From NCBI GenBank assembly GCA_021815645.1, contig JAKBAB010000009.1, positions 1 through 36,641 of the forward strand: DNA of 36,641 bases, read 5' to 3'. This document shows positions 7,815-15,410 of the stretch, one piece after another; position 1 is the first letter of the stretch; every line of letters starts with the position of its first letter. A program made the translations under genes and the position numbers. Under the pieces are notes generated by a model. It did no database searches and was not told where the DNA came from. It saw only the letters and a program-made list of their open reading frames with translations. Origin of the DNA: Actinomycetes bacterium (GTDB lineage: Bacteria > Actinomycetota > Acidimicrobiia > Acidimicrobiales > RAAP-2).

Positions 7815-10012
7815 GCGCTCCGCCCGAGCGGCGCCTGCGCGAGTTGGCCGAAGTGTCGGTCGCGAAGTTGCGCCACGTGGGCGACAAGCGCGCGGCGGCG
7901 CTGGCTTCGATGGGGGTGTCCAACGTCTTCGACCTCCTTACGGTCTACCCGCGCCGTTACCTCGACCGCACGAGCCGAATCGATCTTTCGGACCTTCGCG
8001 TCGGTGACGAGGCGGCCGCCTTTGGGGAAGTGACCGCGGTGCGCGCACGGCGATCTCGACAGGGGCGGTCCGTCGTGGACGTGACGGTGCGCGACGGCGA
8101 CGAGACGATGACGATCGTCTTTTTCAATCAGACCTGGCGCGAGCGACAGCTCGCGGTCGGCGTCCAGGCGCTCTTCTTCGGACGCGTGAGCGAGTTCCGC
8201 GGACGCGCCCAGATGACCAACCCGGTGGTGGACGTCGTCGTGGGCGCCAGCGGGGAGGAGCGCGACGCGTCGAAGGTCGGGCGAATTGTCGCGCTCTACC
8301 CGGCGTCGGGTAAGGCGGGACTTACGAGCTGGGAGATCGGTGGATTCATCGAGGAGTCCCTGCGTCGCGCGGGCCCAATCTTTGACCCCCTGGGGGAGGA
8401 TCATCGCCGCCAATGCGACCTCGTCGATCGTACGCGCGCGTACTGGGCCATCCACTTGCCCCAGGACGCAAAAGAGGCCACCGTCGCCCGGCGGCGACTG
8501 GCCTTCGACGAACTACTACGTCTCCAGCTCCTAATCGCGCTGCGCCGCCAGCGACTGGCCGCGTCGGCGGCGGGCGTCGCGCACCCCTTCGACGTCAGCG
8601 ACCTCGACGCGCGATTACGCGAGTCGCGCTCGACTTCCCTCGTCGCCACTTTGCTCAGGGCGCAGGCCTTCGACCTGACCGGCGCCCAGCGTCGGGTCTT
8701 GGCGGAAGTCGGAGGGGACATGGCCTCTTCGCGACCGATGCATCGGTTACTCCAGGGCGACGTCGGATCGGGCAAGACGGTGGTGGCGCTCGCGGCGATG
8801 ATGAGCGCCCTCGGCGGCGGCCGCCAGAGCGTCCTGATGGCGCCGACCGAGGTGCTCGCGGAACAGCACGTGTCGTCGCTTCGTCGCGACGTGGCCGCCC
8901 TTCGAGTTCGCGACGACGCCACCCTCGGCGGCGAACGGGAAGTTCGCGTCGCCCTGCTCACGGGGCGGGTGCGGGCGAAGGACCGTCGCGCCGTTCTTTA
9001 CGACCTCGAGGCCGGCGCCGTCGACGTCGTGGTGGGGACCCACGCCCTCCTCAGCGACGATGTGCGATTTCACGCCCTGGGTCTCATAGTCATCGACGAG
9101 CAGCACCGCTTCGGAGTCGAGCAGCGCGCGGCGCTACGCGACCGGGGTCGGGCCCGCTCACTCGAGGGTAAAGACCCCGATCTGCTCGTAATGACCGCGA
9201 CCCCCATTCCCCGTACCGCCGCGATGGTCGCCTTCGGGGACCTCGACGTTTCGGTAATCGACGAGATGCCCCCCGGTCGACGGCCCGTCACCACTGAGTG
9301 GGCGCGCGACGACGGGTCAATAGCGCGATGTTGGCAACGGGTTCGCGACGAGGTTGCGGCCGGGCGGCGCGCTTACGTGGTGTGCCCGTTGGTCGACGAG
9401 TCCGAGAGCAGTGCCGCGACGAGCGCCGTCGCTGAGCGAACTCGACTGGCCACCGGCGAACTGCGGGGCCTGAGCGTCGGGCTCATTCACGGCCAGATGA
9501 GTGGGGCGGACAAAGAAGAGGTTATGGCTCAGTTTCGTGACGGCGTAGTTACGGTTCTAGTCGCGACCGTCGTCATCGAGGTCGGCGTAGACGTCGCGGC
9601 GGCCAGCGTCATCGTCGTCGAAGACGCGTGGCGTTTCGGCGTCGCCCAACTGCACCAACTGCGCGGCCGGGTCGGTCGCGCCGAACACCAGAGTTACTGC
9701 TACCTGCTCGGCGAGCCCCCGTCGGACGACGGTCGCGAGCGTCTCGAAGCCGTCACGACCACGAGCGACGGTTTCGCGCTGGCCGAGATTGATTTCGTCA
9801 TGCGCGGGGAGGGGACCCTCCTCGGTTCGCGCCAGCGGGGCCGTAGCGATCTCCGTCTGGCGAAACTTCGTGACGACGGAGATTTGCTCGACGCGGCTCG
9901 CCAATTAGCGGCGGATATCGTGGCGGCGGGTGGAGCGACCCTCGACGAGATGACCGACGAACTGCGACTGTTCGTCGACGCGCAGGAAGCGGCCTACCTC
10001 TTCAAGTCGTGA
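7811..10012 (+). CDS. recG: ATP-dependent DNA helicase RecG
   Basis: A 733-residue superfamily 2 helicase that reverses stalled forks and migrates Holliday junctions. In order: an N-terminal helix-hairpin-helix and wedge OB-fold region (VGDKRAAALASMGVSNVFDL, then YPRRYLDR near 47-54), Walker A GDVGSGKT near residue 316, the DEQH box (VIDEQHRFGVEQR) near 429, motif III TATPIPRT near 462, motif V/VI VATVVIEVGVDV and QLRGRVGR, and the C-terminal RecG wedge-contact domain. Length is close to the family norm of 680-740. The GTG start overlaps the upstream stop as GTGA, implying translational coupling to the fakA-like gene. Confidence 0.97.
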   Translation: MSAPPERRLRELAEVSVAKLRHVGDKRAAALASMGVSNVFDLLTVYPRRYLDRTSRIDLSDLRVGDEAAAFGEVTAVRARRSRQGRSVVDVTVRDGDETMTIVFFNQTWRERQLAVGVQALFFGRVSEFRGRAQMTNPVVDVVVGASGEERDASKVGRIVALYPASGKAGLTSWEIGGFIEESLRRAGPIFDPLGEDHRRQCDLVDRTRAYWAIHLPQDAKEATVARRRLAFDELLRLQLLIALRRQRLAASAAGVAHPFDVSDLDARLRESRSTSLVATLLRAQAFDLTGAQRRVLAEVGGDMASSRPMHRLLQGDVGSGKTVVALAAMMSALGGGRQSVLMAPTEVLAEQHVSSLRRDVAALRVRDDATLGGEREVRVALLTGRVRAKDRRAVLYDLEAGAVDVVVGTHALLSDDVRFHALGLIVIDEQHRFGVEQRAALRDRGRARSLEGKDPDLLVMTATPIPRTAAMVAFGDLDVSVIDEMPPGRRPVTTEWARDDGSIARCWQRVRDEVAAGRRAYVVCPLVDESESSAATSAVAERTRLATGELRGLSVGLIHGQMSGADKEEVMAQFRDGVVTVLVATVVIEVGVDVAAASVIVVEDAWRFGVAQLHQLRGRVGRAEHQSYCYLLGEPPSDDGRERLEAVTTTSDGFALAEIDFVMRGEGTLLGSRQRGRSDLRLAKLRDDGDLLDAARQLAADIVAAGGATLDEMTDELRLFVDAQEAAYLFKS

Positions 10013-10015
10013 CGG

Positions 10016-10021
10016 TAGCCT
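10016..10021 (+). promoter_or_regulatory. -10-like TAGCCT before rsmD
   Basis: TAGCCT ends six bases before the GTG of rsmD, just after the recG stop, with no strong Shine-Dalgarno. A leaderless internal promoter is likely. Confidence 0.4.
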
Positions 10022-10027
10022 GCAGGG

Positions 10028-10555
10028 GTGCGAGTGATTGGCGGTGCGGCCCGGGGCCGTCAGCTCAAGGCGAAGTTACCCGCCGCGGTGCGACCCACCA
10101 CCGACTACGCCCGCGAGGCGATCTTTTCGATGCTCGAGAGCCGCGGCGGCCTCGCCGGCCTACGGGTGGTTGACCTGTACTGCGGGTCGGGGGCGATGGG
10201 CATCGAAGCGTTGTCGCGCGGGGCGGCGGCCGTTTACTTCGTCGACGCCGACCCCCACTGTCTGAGCGCCGCGAAGAGCAACTTAGAGCCCCTCGCCCTC
10301 GACGGCGAAAGCCACTTCGTTCGAGCGTTCCTGCCCGCTTGGGCGCCGCCGCGCGACCTCGACCTCGTGCTCGTCGATCCGCCCTACGGACCACTCGACC
10401 TCGCCACACTGCTTCACGGAGTTTCGGCGACGCGATGCGTCGTGGAGAACGACCGGCTCATGGATCCGCCCGTCGGGTGGCGCGTTACGAAGACCAAGCG
10501 GTACGGCACTACGCTCGTTACGATGTTAGAACCCACCAGAGGGGACGACGCGTGA
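10028..10555 (+). CDS. rsmD: 16S rRNA (guanine(966)-N2)-methyltransferase
   Basis: A 175-residue SAM-dependent methyltransferase that modifies G966 of 16S rRNA during 30S assembly. It opens MRVIGGAARGRQLKA as the family does. The SAM motif I is VVDLYCGSGAMGIEALSRG (about 46-64), and the catalytic loop is VDPPYG near residue 119. Length is standard. The start GTG at 10028 follows TAGCCT at 10016. The stop overlaps the coaD start as GTGA, and the rsmD-coaD pairing is conserved across many bacteria. Confidence 0.95.
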   Translation: MRVIGGAARGRQLKAKLPAAVRPTTDYAREAIFSMLESRGGLAGLRVVDLYCGSGAMGIEALSRGAAAVYFVDADPHCLSAAKSNLEPLALDGESHFVRAFLPAWAPPRDLDLVLVDPPYGPLDLATLLHGVSATRCVVENDRLMDPPVGWRVTKTKRYGTTLVTMLEPTRGDDA

Positions 10556-11040
10556 CGGTAGGTCTCATCCCGGGCTCTTTTGACCCGTTCCACAACGGTC
10601 ACCTCGAGATTGTCGAGCGAGCGGCCGAAATCTTCGACGAAATCGTCGTCGCCGCGATTCGCAATCCCCAAAAGTCCGAAGCCCTTTTCGACCTCGACGA
10701 ACGACGCGACATGATAATTGAGTCACTGAGCCACGTTCCGAACGTCCGCATCGTCTCGATCGCCACTTTGCTCGTCAACGTAGCGCGCGACGTCAACGCG
10801 ACGGCGATCGTCAAGGGTCTGCGCGCCGTGTCCGACTTCGAGAGCGAGTTGCAGATGGCTCAGATGAATCGTTCGTTGTCGGGGGTGGAAACGCTCTTTT
10901 TACCCTCGAGTTCTCACCACTCGTTTATCGCGTCACGACTACTGCGTGAGGTGGCGCGCTACGGCGGTGACGTGACGAGTTTCGTTCCCGCTCCGGTGGC
11001 GAAACGACTGGTCGAAAAGTTCCCGGGGGGGTTGTCGTGA
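10552..11040 (+). CDS. coaD: phosphopantetheine adenylyltransferase
   Basis: A 162-residue CoaD, which adenylates 4'-phosphopantetheine in the penultimate step of CoA synthesis. It begins VTVGLIPGSFDPFHNGH, the nucleotidyltransferase HxGH motif with Ser/Phe/Asp ahead of it. KGLRAVSDFESELQMAQMN is the conserved central segment, and the C-terminal HHSFIASRLLREVA replaces the common ISS(S/T)xVRE(I/V)A with an Ala at the second position. The start is the GTG at 10552: it overlaps the rsmD stop by four bases and gives the family length. Longer in-frame extensions upstream run through rsmD and have no family similarity. It overlaps the next gene by four bases. Confidence 0.96.
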   Translation: MTVGLIPGSFDPFHNGHLEIVERAAEIFDEIVVAAIRNPQKSEALFDLDERRDMIIESLSHVPNVRIVSIATLLVNVARDVNATAIVKGLRAVSDFESELQMAQMNRSLSGVETLFLPSSSHHSFIASRLLREVARYGGDVTSFVPAPVAKRLVEKFPGGLS

Positions 11041-11672
11041 CCTCCTTCGACGGCTACGGCGACCAGTACTACGAATCCGACGGCGTCCGTGACGTGGGGC
11101 ACCGTGACTTAGAGGCGGACCTACGCGAACTTATTGAGGTCATCACCAACGCGAAGCAGATGCCCCTGTCGAATTCGGCGCTCATCTCGCGCGACGAAGT
11201 GCTGGCACTGTTGGAGCAGGCGCTGCGTGACTTGCCCGAAGAGATTCGCGAGGCTCGCTGGGCCCTACGCGACCGCGAGGAGTTGATGGCGGCCGAGGTC
11301 CAAAAGGCCCAGCAGTTAATGGACCAAGTTCGCGCCGAGGCGGCCCGAATGGTCGACAAGACCGAGATCGTGCGCCAGTCTCGAGTACGGGCCGAACAGA
11401 TTGCCGCCGAAGCGCACGCGCAGGCGCGACAGATGATAAATCAGTCCGAGGACTTCATTGATGGGAAGTTGGGTGGATTCGAAATCGTTCTGGAGCGACT
11501 GCTCAAAACGGCCCGGTCGGGTCGCGAACGGCTGAGCGCGCAGGGTTTACCCAACTCAATGATTAGCGACGTGGCGCCGAGGGACGAAACTCTCGCCCCG
11601 GCCCCGCGCGCGTCGAGCGAGGTGGCCGAGCCGCGCGTCGAGGGATCCTTCTTCGACCAGGACTCCTACTAA
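11037..11672 (+). CDS. DivIVA-like coiled-coil protein, probable SepIVA homologue
   Basis: A 211-residue hydrophilic protein. Residues 20-60 look like a short DivIVA-type N-terminal segment (DLEADLRELIEVITNAKQMPLSNSALISRDE). Residues 60-175 form a long Glu/Arg/Ala/Gln-rich coiled coil, and the tail is disordered. In mycobacteria the division-site protein SepIVA (Rv2927c) lies next to a DUF177 gene and rnc. Here the gene sits between coaD and a DUF177 gene, with rnc a little further on, so synteny supports a homologue that acts in septation and polar envelope growth. That role is inferred. The GTG start overlaps coaD by four bases. Confidence 0.8.
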   Translation: MTSFDGYGDQYYESDGVRDVGHRDLEADLRELIEVITNAKQMPLSNSALISRDEVLALLEQALRDLPEEIREARWALRDREELMAAEVQKAQQLMDQVRAEAARMVDKTEIVRQSRVRAEQIAAEAHAQARQMINQSEDFIDGKLGGFEIVLERLLKTARSGRERLSAQGLPNSMISDVAPRDETLAPAPRASSEVAEPRVEGSFFDQDSY

Positions 11673-11677
11673 GGGCC

Positions 11678-12232
11678 GTGCCCTCGCCGTACCTGGTTCC
11701 GGTGGCGCGCCTCCTGCGCGACGCGCCCTCGTCGCTCGAAGTCGCCTTCGAAGCGCCCTTCGACGCCGCGCACGAGTTCACCCCCCGCGGGCCCGCAGAG
11801 ACCGACGTCTTCCCCGAAGCGCCCGTGAGCGTACGGGTGCGCCTGGAGAGCTACTCGGGTGGCGTGCGCGCGCGCGGCCTGGTCGGGGCCCCGTGGCACG
11901 GAGTCTGCCGACGGTGTTCGGCGCCGGTTTTGGGGAACGTGCTGGTGCGAGTGAACGAGCGCTTCGTGGCCGACCACGACCCGCCCGACGATGAGGCCTA
12001 CCAAATCGACCACGACGTCGTAGATTTGGCGCCGCTCGCGCGAGACGCGATTTTGCTCGAACTGCCCCTCGCGCCGCTGTGTCGCAGCGACTGCCGGGGA
12101 CTGTGCCCCTACTGTGGCGTCGATCGCAACGAGTCGACCTGTGAGTGCCGGGCGCCGCGTGACCCGCGGTGGGCTACACTGGACGGACTCCGATTTAGCG
12201 AACCCGACGGTGACGGGTCGTACGAGGGTTAG
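11678..12232 (+). CDS. yceD: YceD/DUF177 family protein
   Basis: A 184-residue DUF177 protein. The gene is almost always placed directly before rpmF, as here, and has been linked to 23S rRNA accumulation. Visible are the family C-terminal signature CRSDCRGLCPYCGVDRN (about 150-166) and a further Cys pair (CEC). An earlier CRRCSAPV lies near residue 75. These cysteines suggest a zinc-binding site, which is inference. The start GTG at 11678 lies five bases after the previous stop. The longest open frame on the other strand here is a shadow. Confidence 0.9.
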   Translation: MPSPYLVPVARLLRDAPSSLEVAFEAPFDAAHEFTPRGPAETDVFPEAPVSVRVRLESYSGGVRARGLVGAPWHGVCRRCSAPVLGNVLVRVNERFVADHDPPDDEAYQIDHDVVDLAPLARDAILLELPLAPLCRSDCRGLCPYCGVDRNESTCECRAPRDPRWATLDGLRFSEPDGDGSYEG

Positions 12233-12256
12233 TCCCTGAGCCGAAAGAGATGACCG

Positions 12257-12436
12257 ATGGCCGTTCCCAAGCGCAAAACCAGTAAGGCGAAAACGCGGAG
12301 CCGTCGTGCCGCTAACTGGCGCCTGGCGCGCCCGGCGCGCAGCGTCTGCCCCCAGTGTGCGACGTCGAAGTTGCCCCACGTGGTCTGTCCCAACTGCGGG
12401 TGGTACAAGAACCGCGTCGCGGTCGAGGTTAACTGA
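12257..12436 (+). CDS. rpmF: 50S ribosomal protein L32, zinc-binding form
   Basis: A 59-residue bL32 starting MAVPKRKTSKAKTRSRRA, the invariant N-terminus of the family. Two CxxC pairs (CPQC and CPNC) form the zinc ribbon, so this is the C+ form, matching the C+ L28 at 5895. The ATG follows GAAAGAGATG by a few bases. The stop TGA at 12434-12436 is followed one base later by the TTG start of plsX. The yceD-rpmF-plsX order is one of the most conserved small clusters in bacteria and couples ribosome and lipid gene expression. Confidence 0.97.
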   Translation: MAVPKRKTSKAKTRSRRAANWRLARPARSVCPQCATSKLPHVVCPNCGWYKNRVAVEVN

Positions 12437-12437
12437 G

Positions 12438-13427
12438 TTGACTTTGCCCATCGCCCTCGACGCGATGGGCGGCGACTTCGCACCGGACGTGACGGTCGCG
12501 GGCGCCCGACGAGCCGTCGACGAATTGGGTCTGTCGGTGGTCTTGGTGGGGGTGCCCGAACGGTTGGGCGACGTCGGGGGACTCGAAGTGGTTCCCTGCA
12601 GCGAAGTCATCGAGATGGACGACGAGCCCGGCTCCAGCGTGCGCCAAAAGAAGGACTCCTCACTGGTGCGCGCGGCCGAGATGGTACGCGACGGGCGAGC
12701 GAGCGCCATGGTCTCGGCCGGCAACACCGGCGCCGCCATGGCCGCGGCGCTGTTACGAATGGGCCGCCTACCGGGGGTGCAGCGTCCCTGTATCGCTACG
12801 GCGATTCCCCGGTTGTCGGGTCCGCCCATGGTGCTCGTCGACTCGGGAGCCAACGCCGAGTGCACCCCCGAGATGCTTCTTCAGTTCGCCCAAATGGCCG
12901 CATCCTTCGTCGCGACCCACTACGGCGTCGAACGGCCCAGCGTGGGACTGCTCTCCATAGGGGAAGAGTCCACCAAAGGAAACCCCCTCGTAAAGTCAAC
13001 CCACCAGCTGCTGGCCGCTGAGGCGACCCTTAATTTTGTCGGTAACGTCGAGGGGCGCGACCTCGTGCCGTCTCCCGTGGACGTCGTGGTGACCGACGGA
13101 TTCACCGGGAACGTGGCCCTAAAGACCCTGGAGGGTGCGCTCTCGTTCGTCCTGCGATCCCTGCTCGAGGTGGTAGCGACCAACGAGGCCACCCGCGACG
13201 CCGGGGCGGTGCTGTCGCAGTACCTGGCCCCCGTCGTGGGCAGGCTCACCCCCGACAACTACGGCGGGGCGCAGCTCCTCGGGGTTAAGGGCGTGTGCGT
13301 TATTAGCCACGGCTCGTCGAACGACACCGCCATTATGAACGCGCTGCGCGTGGCGCACGACATGGACGCCGCCGGCGTGCTCGAGGGACTGCGCGTCGCG
13401 CTCCGTGAGGGCGCCCCATCCCAATAA
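12438..13427 (+). CDS. plsX: phosphate acyltransferase PlsX
   Basis: A 329-residue enzyme that converts acyl-ACP and phosphate to acyl-phosphate for phosphatidic acid synthesis at the inner membrane face. It begins TLPIALDAMGGDFAPDVTVAG; the DAMGGD motif normally lies within ten residues of the start. That places the start at TTG 12438, and longer in-frame extensions run through rpmF and are not family sequence. MVSAGNTGAAMAAALLRMGR, LVDSGANAECTPEML, and DVVVTDGFTGNVALKTLEG are all typical. Length is standard. acpP follows by 66 bp, so the acyl-ACP substrate carrier is encoded next door. fabD and fabG, often found here in Firmicutes, are absent. Confidence 0.96.
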   Translation: MTLPIALDAMGGDFAPDVTVAGARRAVDELGLSVVLVGVPERLGDVGGLEVVPCSEVIEMDDEPGSSVRQKKDSSLVRAAEMVRDGRASAMVSAGNTGAAMAAALLRMGRLPGVQRPCIATAIPRLSGPPMVLVDSGANAECTPEMLLQFAQMAASFVATHYGVERPSVGLLSIGEESTKGNPLVKSTHQLLAAEATLNFVGNVEGRDLVPSPVDVVVTDGFTGNVALKTLEGALSFVLRSLLEVVATNEATRDAGAVLSQYLAPVVGRLTPDNYGGAQLLGVKGVCVISHGSSNDTAIMNALRVAHDMDAAGVLEGLRVALREGAPSQ

Positions 13428-13462
13428 CGACCGTTCCGTACGCCGGGGCCGTGGGGAGTCGG

Positions 13463-13468
13463 TAGTGT
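13463..13468 (+). promoter_or_regulatory. -10-like TAGTGT before acpP
   Basis: TAGTGT lies 31 bp before the acpP GTG and leaves room for a short leader carrying the Shine-Dalgarno. No clear -35 hexamer is seen. Confidence 0.3.
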
Positions 13469-13483
13469 GGGACTGAACGTAAA

Positions 13484-13489
13484 AGGAGG
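13484..13489 (+). promoter_or_regulatory. Shine-Dalgarno AGGAGG of acpP
   Basis: A perfect AGGAGG, four bases before GTG 13494. It selects this start over an in-frame GTG nine codons upstream, which would lie before the site. Confidence 0.6.
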
Positions 13490-13493
13490 CGCC

Positions 13494-13778
13494 GTGAGCG
13501 CTGAAACGACCGCACCACTGAGTCGCGGAGCGATACTGGTACTCGTTCGCGACCAGCTGGCCGAGATACTCGAGGCCAGCCCCGAGGACATTGGCGAAGA
13601 CGCCACCTTCAGCGACCTGGGGGCGGACTCGCTGGCGCTAATTGAACTGGTCGAGGGGCTCGAGGAGAGTCTCTCGGCGCACGTCGCGGATTTCCACATT
13701 GACGACGAGGACTTAGAGGGACTGGGTTCGGTACGCGACGCCGTCGACTACGTTGCGGCCAAACTTCAAGTTAGCTAA
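13494..13778 (+). CDS. acpP: acyl carrier protein
   Basis: A 94-residue acidic carrier protein. The phosphopantetheine attachment site is LGADSLALIELVEGLEE, with the serine of DSL near residue 49. The ILEASPEDIGEDATFSDLGADSL stretch covers helix 1 to helix 2 of the fold. It is slightly longer than E. coli ACP (78), with a Ser/Thr-rich N-terminal extension of about ten residues. The position between plsX and rnc suggests it is the housekeeping fatty acid ACP. The C-terminal half is less standard (HVADFHIDDEDLEGLGSV), so a role with a particular synthase cannot be excluded. Start is set by AGGAGG at 13484. Confidence 0.88.
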   Translation: MSAETTAPLSRGAILVLVRDQLAEILEASPEDIGEDATFSDLGADSLALIELVEGLEESLSAHVADFHIDDEDLEGLGSVRDAVDYVAAKLQVS

Positions 13779-13784
13779 GGCCGG

Positions 13785-14474
13785 GTGAGCCGCACGGTCT
13801 CACCGATCGACCTCGTGGCGTATCGCGTGGGGCTCGCCGCGTCGAGCCCTTGGCTCGAAATCGCGCTCACGCACTCGAGCTACGCCGCGGAGCACGCCGT
13901 CACGTCCAATGAACGCCTGGAGTTCCTCGGCGACGCCGTCATCGACTTGGCCGTGGCCGACCTGATTGTGACGCGATATCCCGAACTCAACGAGGGTAGC
14001 GGTTCTCTGGTACGCAGTCGCGTGGTCAACGAAGCGGCGCTGGCCAACGCGGCGCGCCGGTTAGACCTCGGGGCGGCGCTGCGCGTGGGGCGGGGCGTGG
14101 TCAAAGAGGACGGCGCGCGACGTCCCTCTCTGCTGGCCGACGCCTTCGAGGCCGTGGTCGCCGCGCTCTACTTCGAGCGGGGTTACGAGGTGGCTAAGGG
14201 CTTCGTTCAATCGACCCTGGCCGAGGACGTCGCGCTCGCGCGCCGCGACCCCGGCGACGTCGACCCGAAAACGCAACTGCGTCAGTGGGCGGAAGCGCGG
14301 GGAATGGGCACCCCCACGTACGACGTCGCCGCGACCGGCCCACCCCACGAGGTCACCTTTCGCGCGACCGTGCGCGTCGGCGGTGAAGTAGTTGCTTGGG
14401 GCGAAGGATCGTCTAAAAAAAGTGCCGAAAGTCGCGCGGCGCAGAGCGCGTGGCTCGAGCGTTCCGATGCCTGA
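13785..14474 (+). CDS. rnc: ribonuclease III
   Basis: A 229-residue endonuclease for double-stranded RNA that processes rRNA precursors. The nine-residue signature ERLEFLGDAV is near residues 43-52 and carries the catalytic Glu and Asp. LLADAFEAVVAALYFERGY supplies the second acidic pair. Residues 158-226 form the C-terminal dsRNA-binding domain (DPKTQLRQWAEARG..., ending in GSSKKSAESRAAQSAW). Start GTG at 13785 lies six bases after the acpP stop. The gene overlaps mutM by eight bases. Confidence 0.97.
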   Translation: MSRTVSPIDLVAYRVGLAASSPWLEIALTHSSYAAEHAVTSNERLEFLGDAVIDLAVADLIVTRYPELNEGSGSLVRSRVVNEAALANAARRLDLGAALRVGRGVVKEDGARRPSLLADAFEAVVAALYFERGYEVAKGFVQSTLAEDVALARRDPGDVDPKTQLRQWAEARGMGTPTYDVAATGPPHEVTFRATVRVGGEVVAWGEGSSKKSAESRAAQSAWLERSDA

Positions 14475-15372
14475 ACTTCCGGAAGTCGAAACCGTGAGGG
14501 CCGCCCTGGCGCGGGATTTAGCGGGCAAGAGAATCAAGTCGGTCGCGGTCACCAACGGTCGAGTGGTGCGCCGACACGCCAGCGCGAAGGAGTTTCGATT
14601 ATTGGCGGAGGGGCGCACCATACGTAGCGTGGAACGACTCGGCAAGAATTTAGTATTCACCCTCGACAATCGCTCGCACTTGGTGGTGCACCTCGGCATG
14701 AGCGGACAACTTCTTCGGGCCCACGGGGCGAAGGACCCTAAACCCAAGCACACCCACGTGGTCTTCACCTTCGTACAGGGGGGCGAACTGCGTTACGTCG
14801 ACCCGAGGACCTTCGGTGAACTTTTCGTTTCCCCGGCCCCCGTCGAGGGTGACCCGCCGATCGAGTTGTCGAAGTTCGCGCGCCTGTCGGTCGGCGGCGA
14901 CGGTCTGGCGAGACGGCGCGACGTGCCCGAACTGGCCCACCTGGGACTAGACCCCTTCGAGGACCAGATCGGCTGGGACCGGTTCGCGGCGGTGCTGCGC
15001 AGCCGTACGACGCCGCTCAAGAGCGTCCTGGTCGACCAGGACATCATCGCGGGAATCGGTAACATCTACTCCGACGAGATTCTTTTTAACGCCGGTCTCC
15101 GTTTCGATCGGCCGGCCCAGTCCCTCTCCACTATCGAGATTCGCCGACTCCATCGAGCGATCGCCGAGGTGTTATCCGACGCCATCAAGCACCGCGGCTC
15201 GACGTTGCGCGACGAGCAGTTCGTCGATCCCGACGGTCGCGCTGGAGAGTATCAGCAGTTCCATCAGGTCTACGACCGAGAGGGTCAGGCCTGCCCCCAG
15301 TGTCGCCAGCCGATTCGCCGCGAAACGGTTCGCGGTAGGTCCACTTTTTACTGCGAAAAGTGTCAGGCGTAG
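14467..15372 (+). CDS. mutM: formamidopyrimidine-DNA glycosylase
   Basis: A 301-residue base excision repair enzyme that removes 8-oxoguanine and formamidopyrimidines and nicks the abasic site. It starts MPELPEVETVR, where Pro2 is the catalytic nucleophile and Glu3 is required. The conserved Lys lies in GKNLVF. The helix-two-turn-helix is near DQDIIAGIGNIYSDEILF, and a C-terminal zinc finger is formed by CPQC and CEKC. The start must be ATG 14467, because Pro2 has to follow the initiator Met. It overlaps the end of rnc by eight bases. Confidence 0.97.
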   Translation: MPELPEVETVRAALARDLAGKRIKSVAVTNGRVVRRHASAKEFRLLAEGRTIRSVERLGKNLVFTLDNRSHLVVHLGMSGQLLRAHGAKDPKPKHTHVVFTFVQGGELRYVDPRTFGELFVSPAPVEGDPPIELSKFARLSVGGDGLARRRDVPELAHLGLDPFEDQIGWDRFAAVLRSRTTPLKSVLVDQDIIAGIGNIYSDEILFNAGLRFDRPAQSLSTIEIRRLHRAIAEVLSDAIKHRGSTLRDEQFVDPDGRAGEYQQFHQVYDREGQACPQCRQPIRRETVRGRSTFYCEKCQA

Positions 15373-15398
15373 CGCCCGGGACCCGACTGGAAGGTTGC

Positions 15399-15404
15399 TA
15401 GCGT
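15399..15404 (+). promoter_or_regulatory. -10-like TAGCGT before smc
   Basis: TAGCGT ends six bases before the smc GTG, in the 38-bp gap after mutM, with no Shine-Dalgarno. This is consistent with leaderless initiation. Confidence 0.45.
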
Positions 15405-15410
15405 CGTGGC

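Noticed and set aside
10339-10551. N-terminal extension of coaD through rsmD
   Set aside because: The sequence is an Arg-rich shadow of rsmD; CoaD proteins start within a few residues of GSFDP.
11669-12865. 398-codon minus-strand open frame across yceD, rpmF and plsX
   Set aside because: The plus strand encodes three well-recognised conserved genes here; the reverse frame is a GC-driven shadow.
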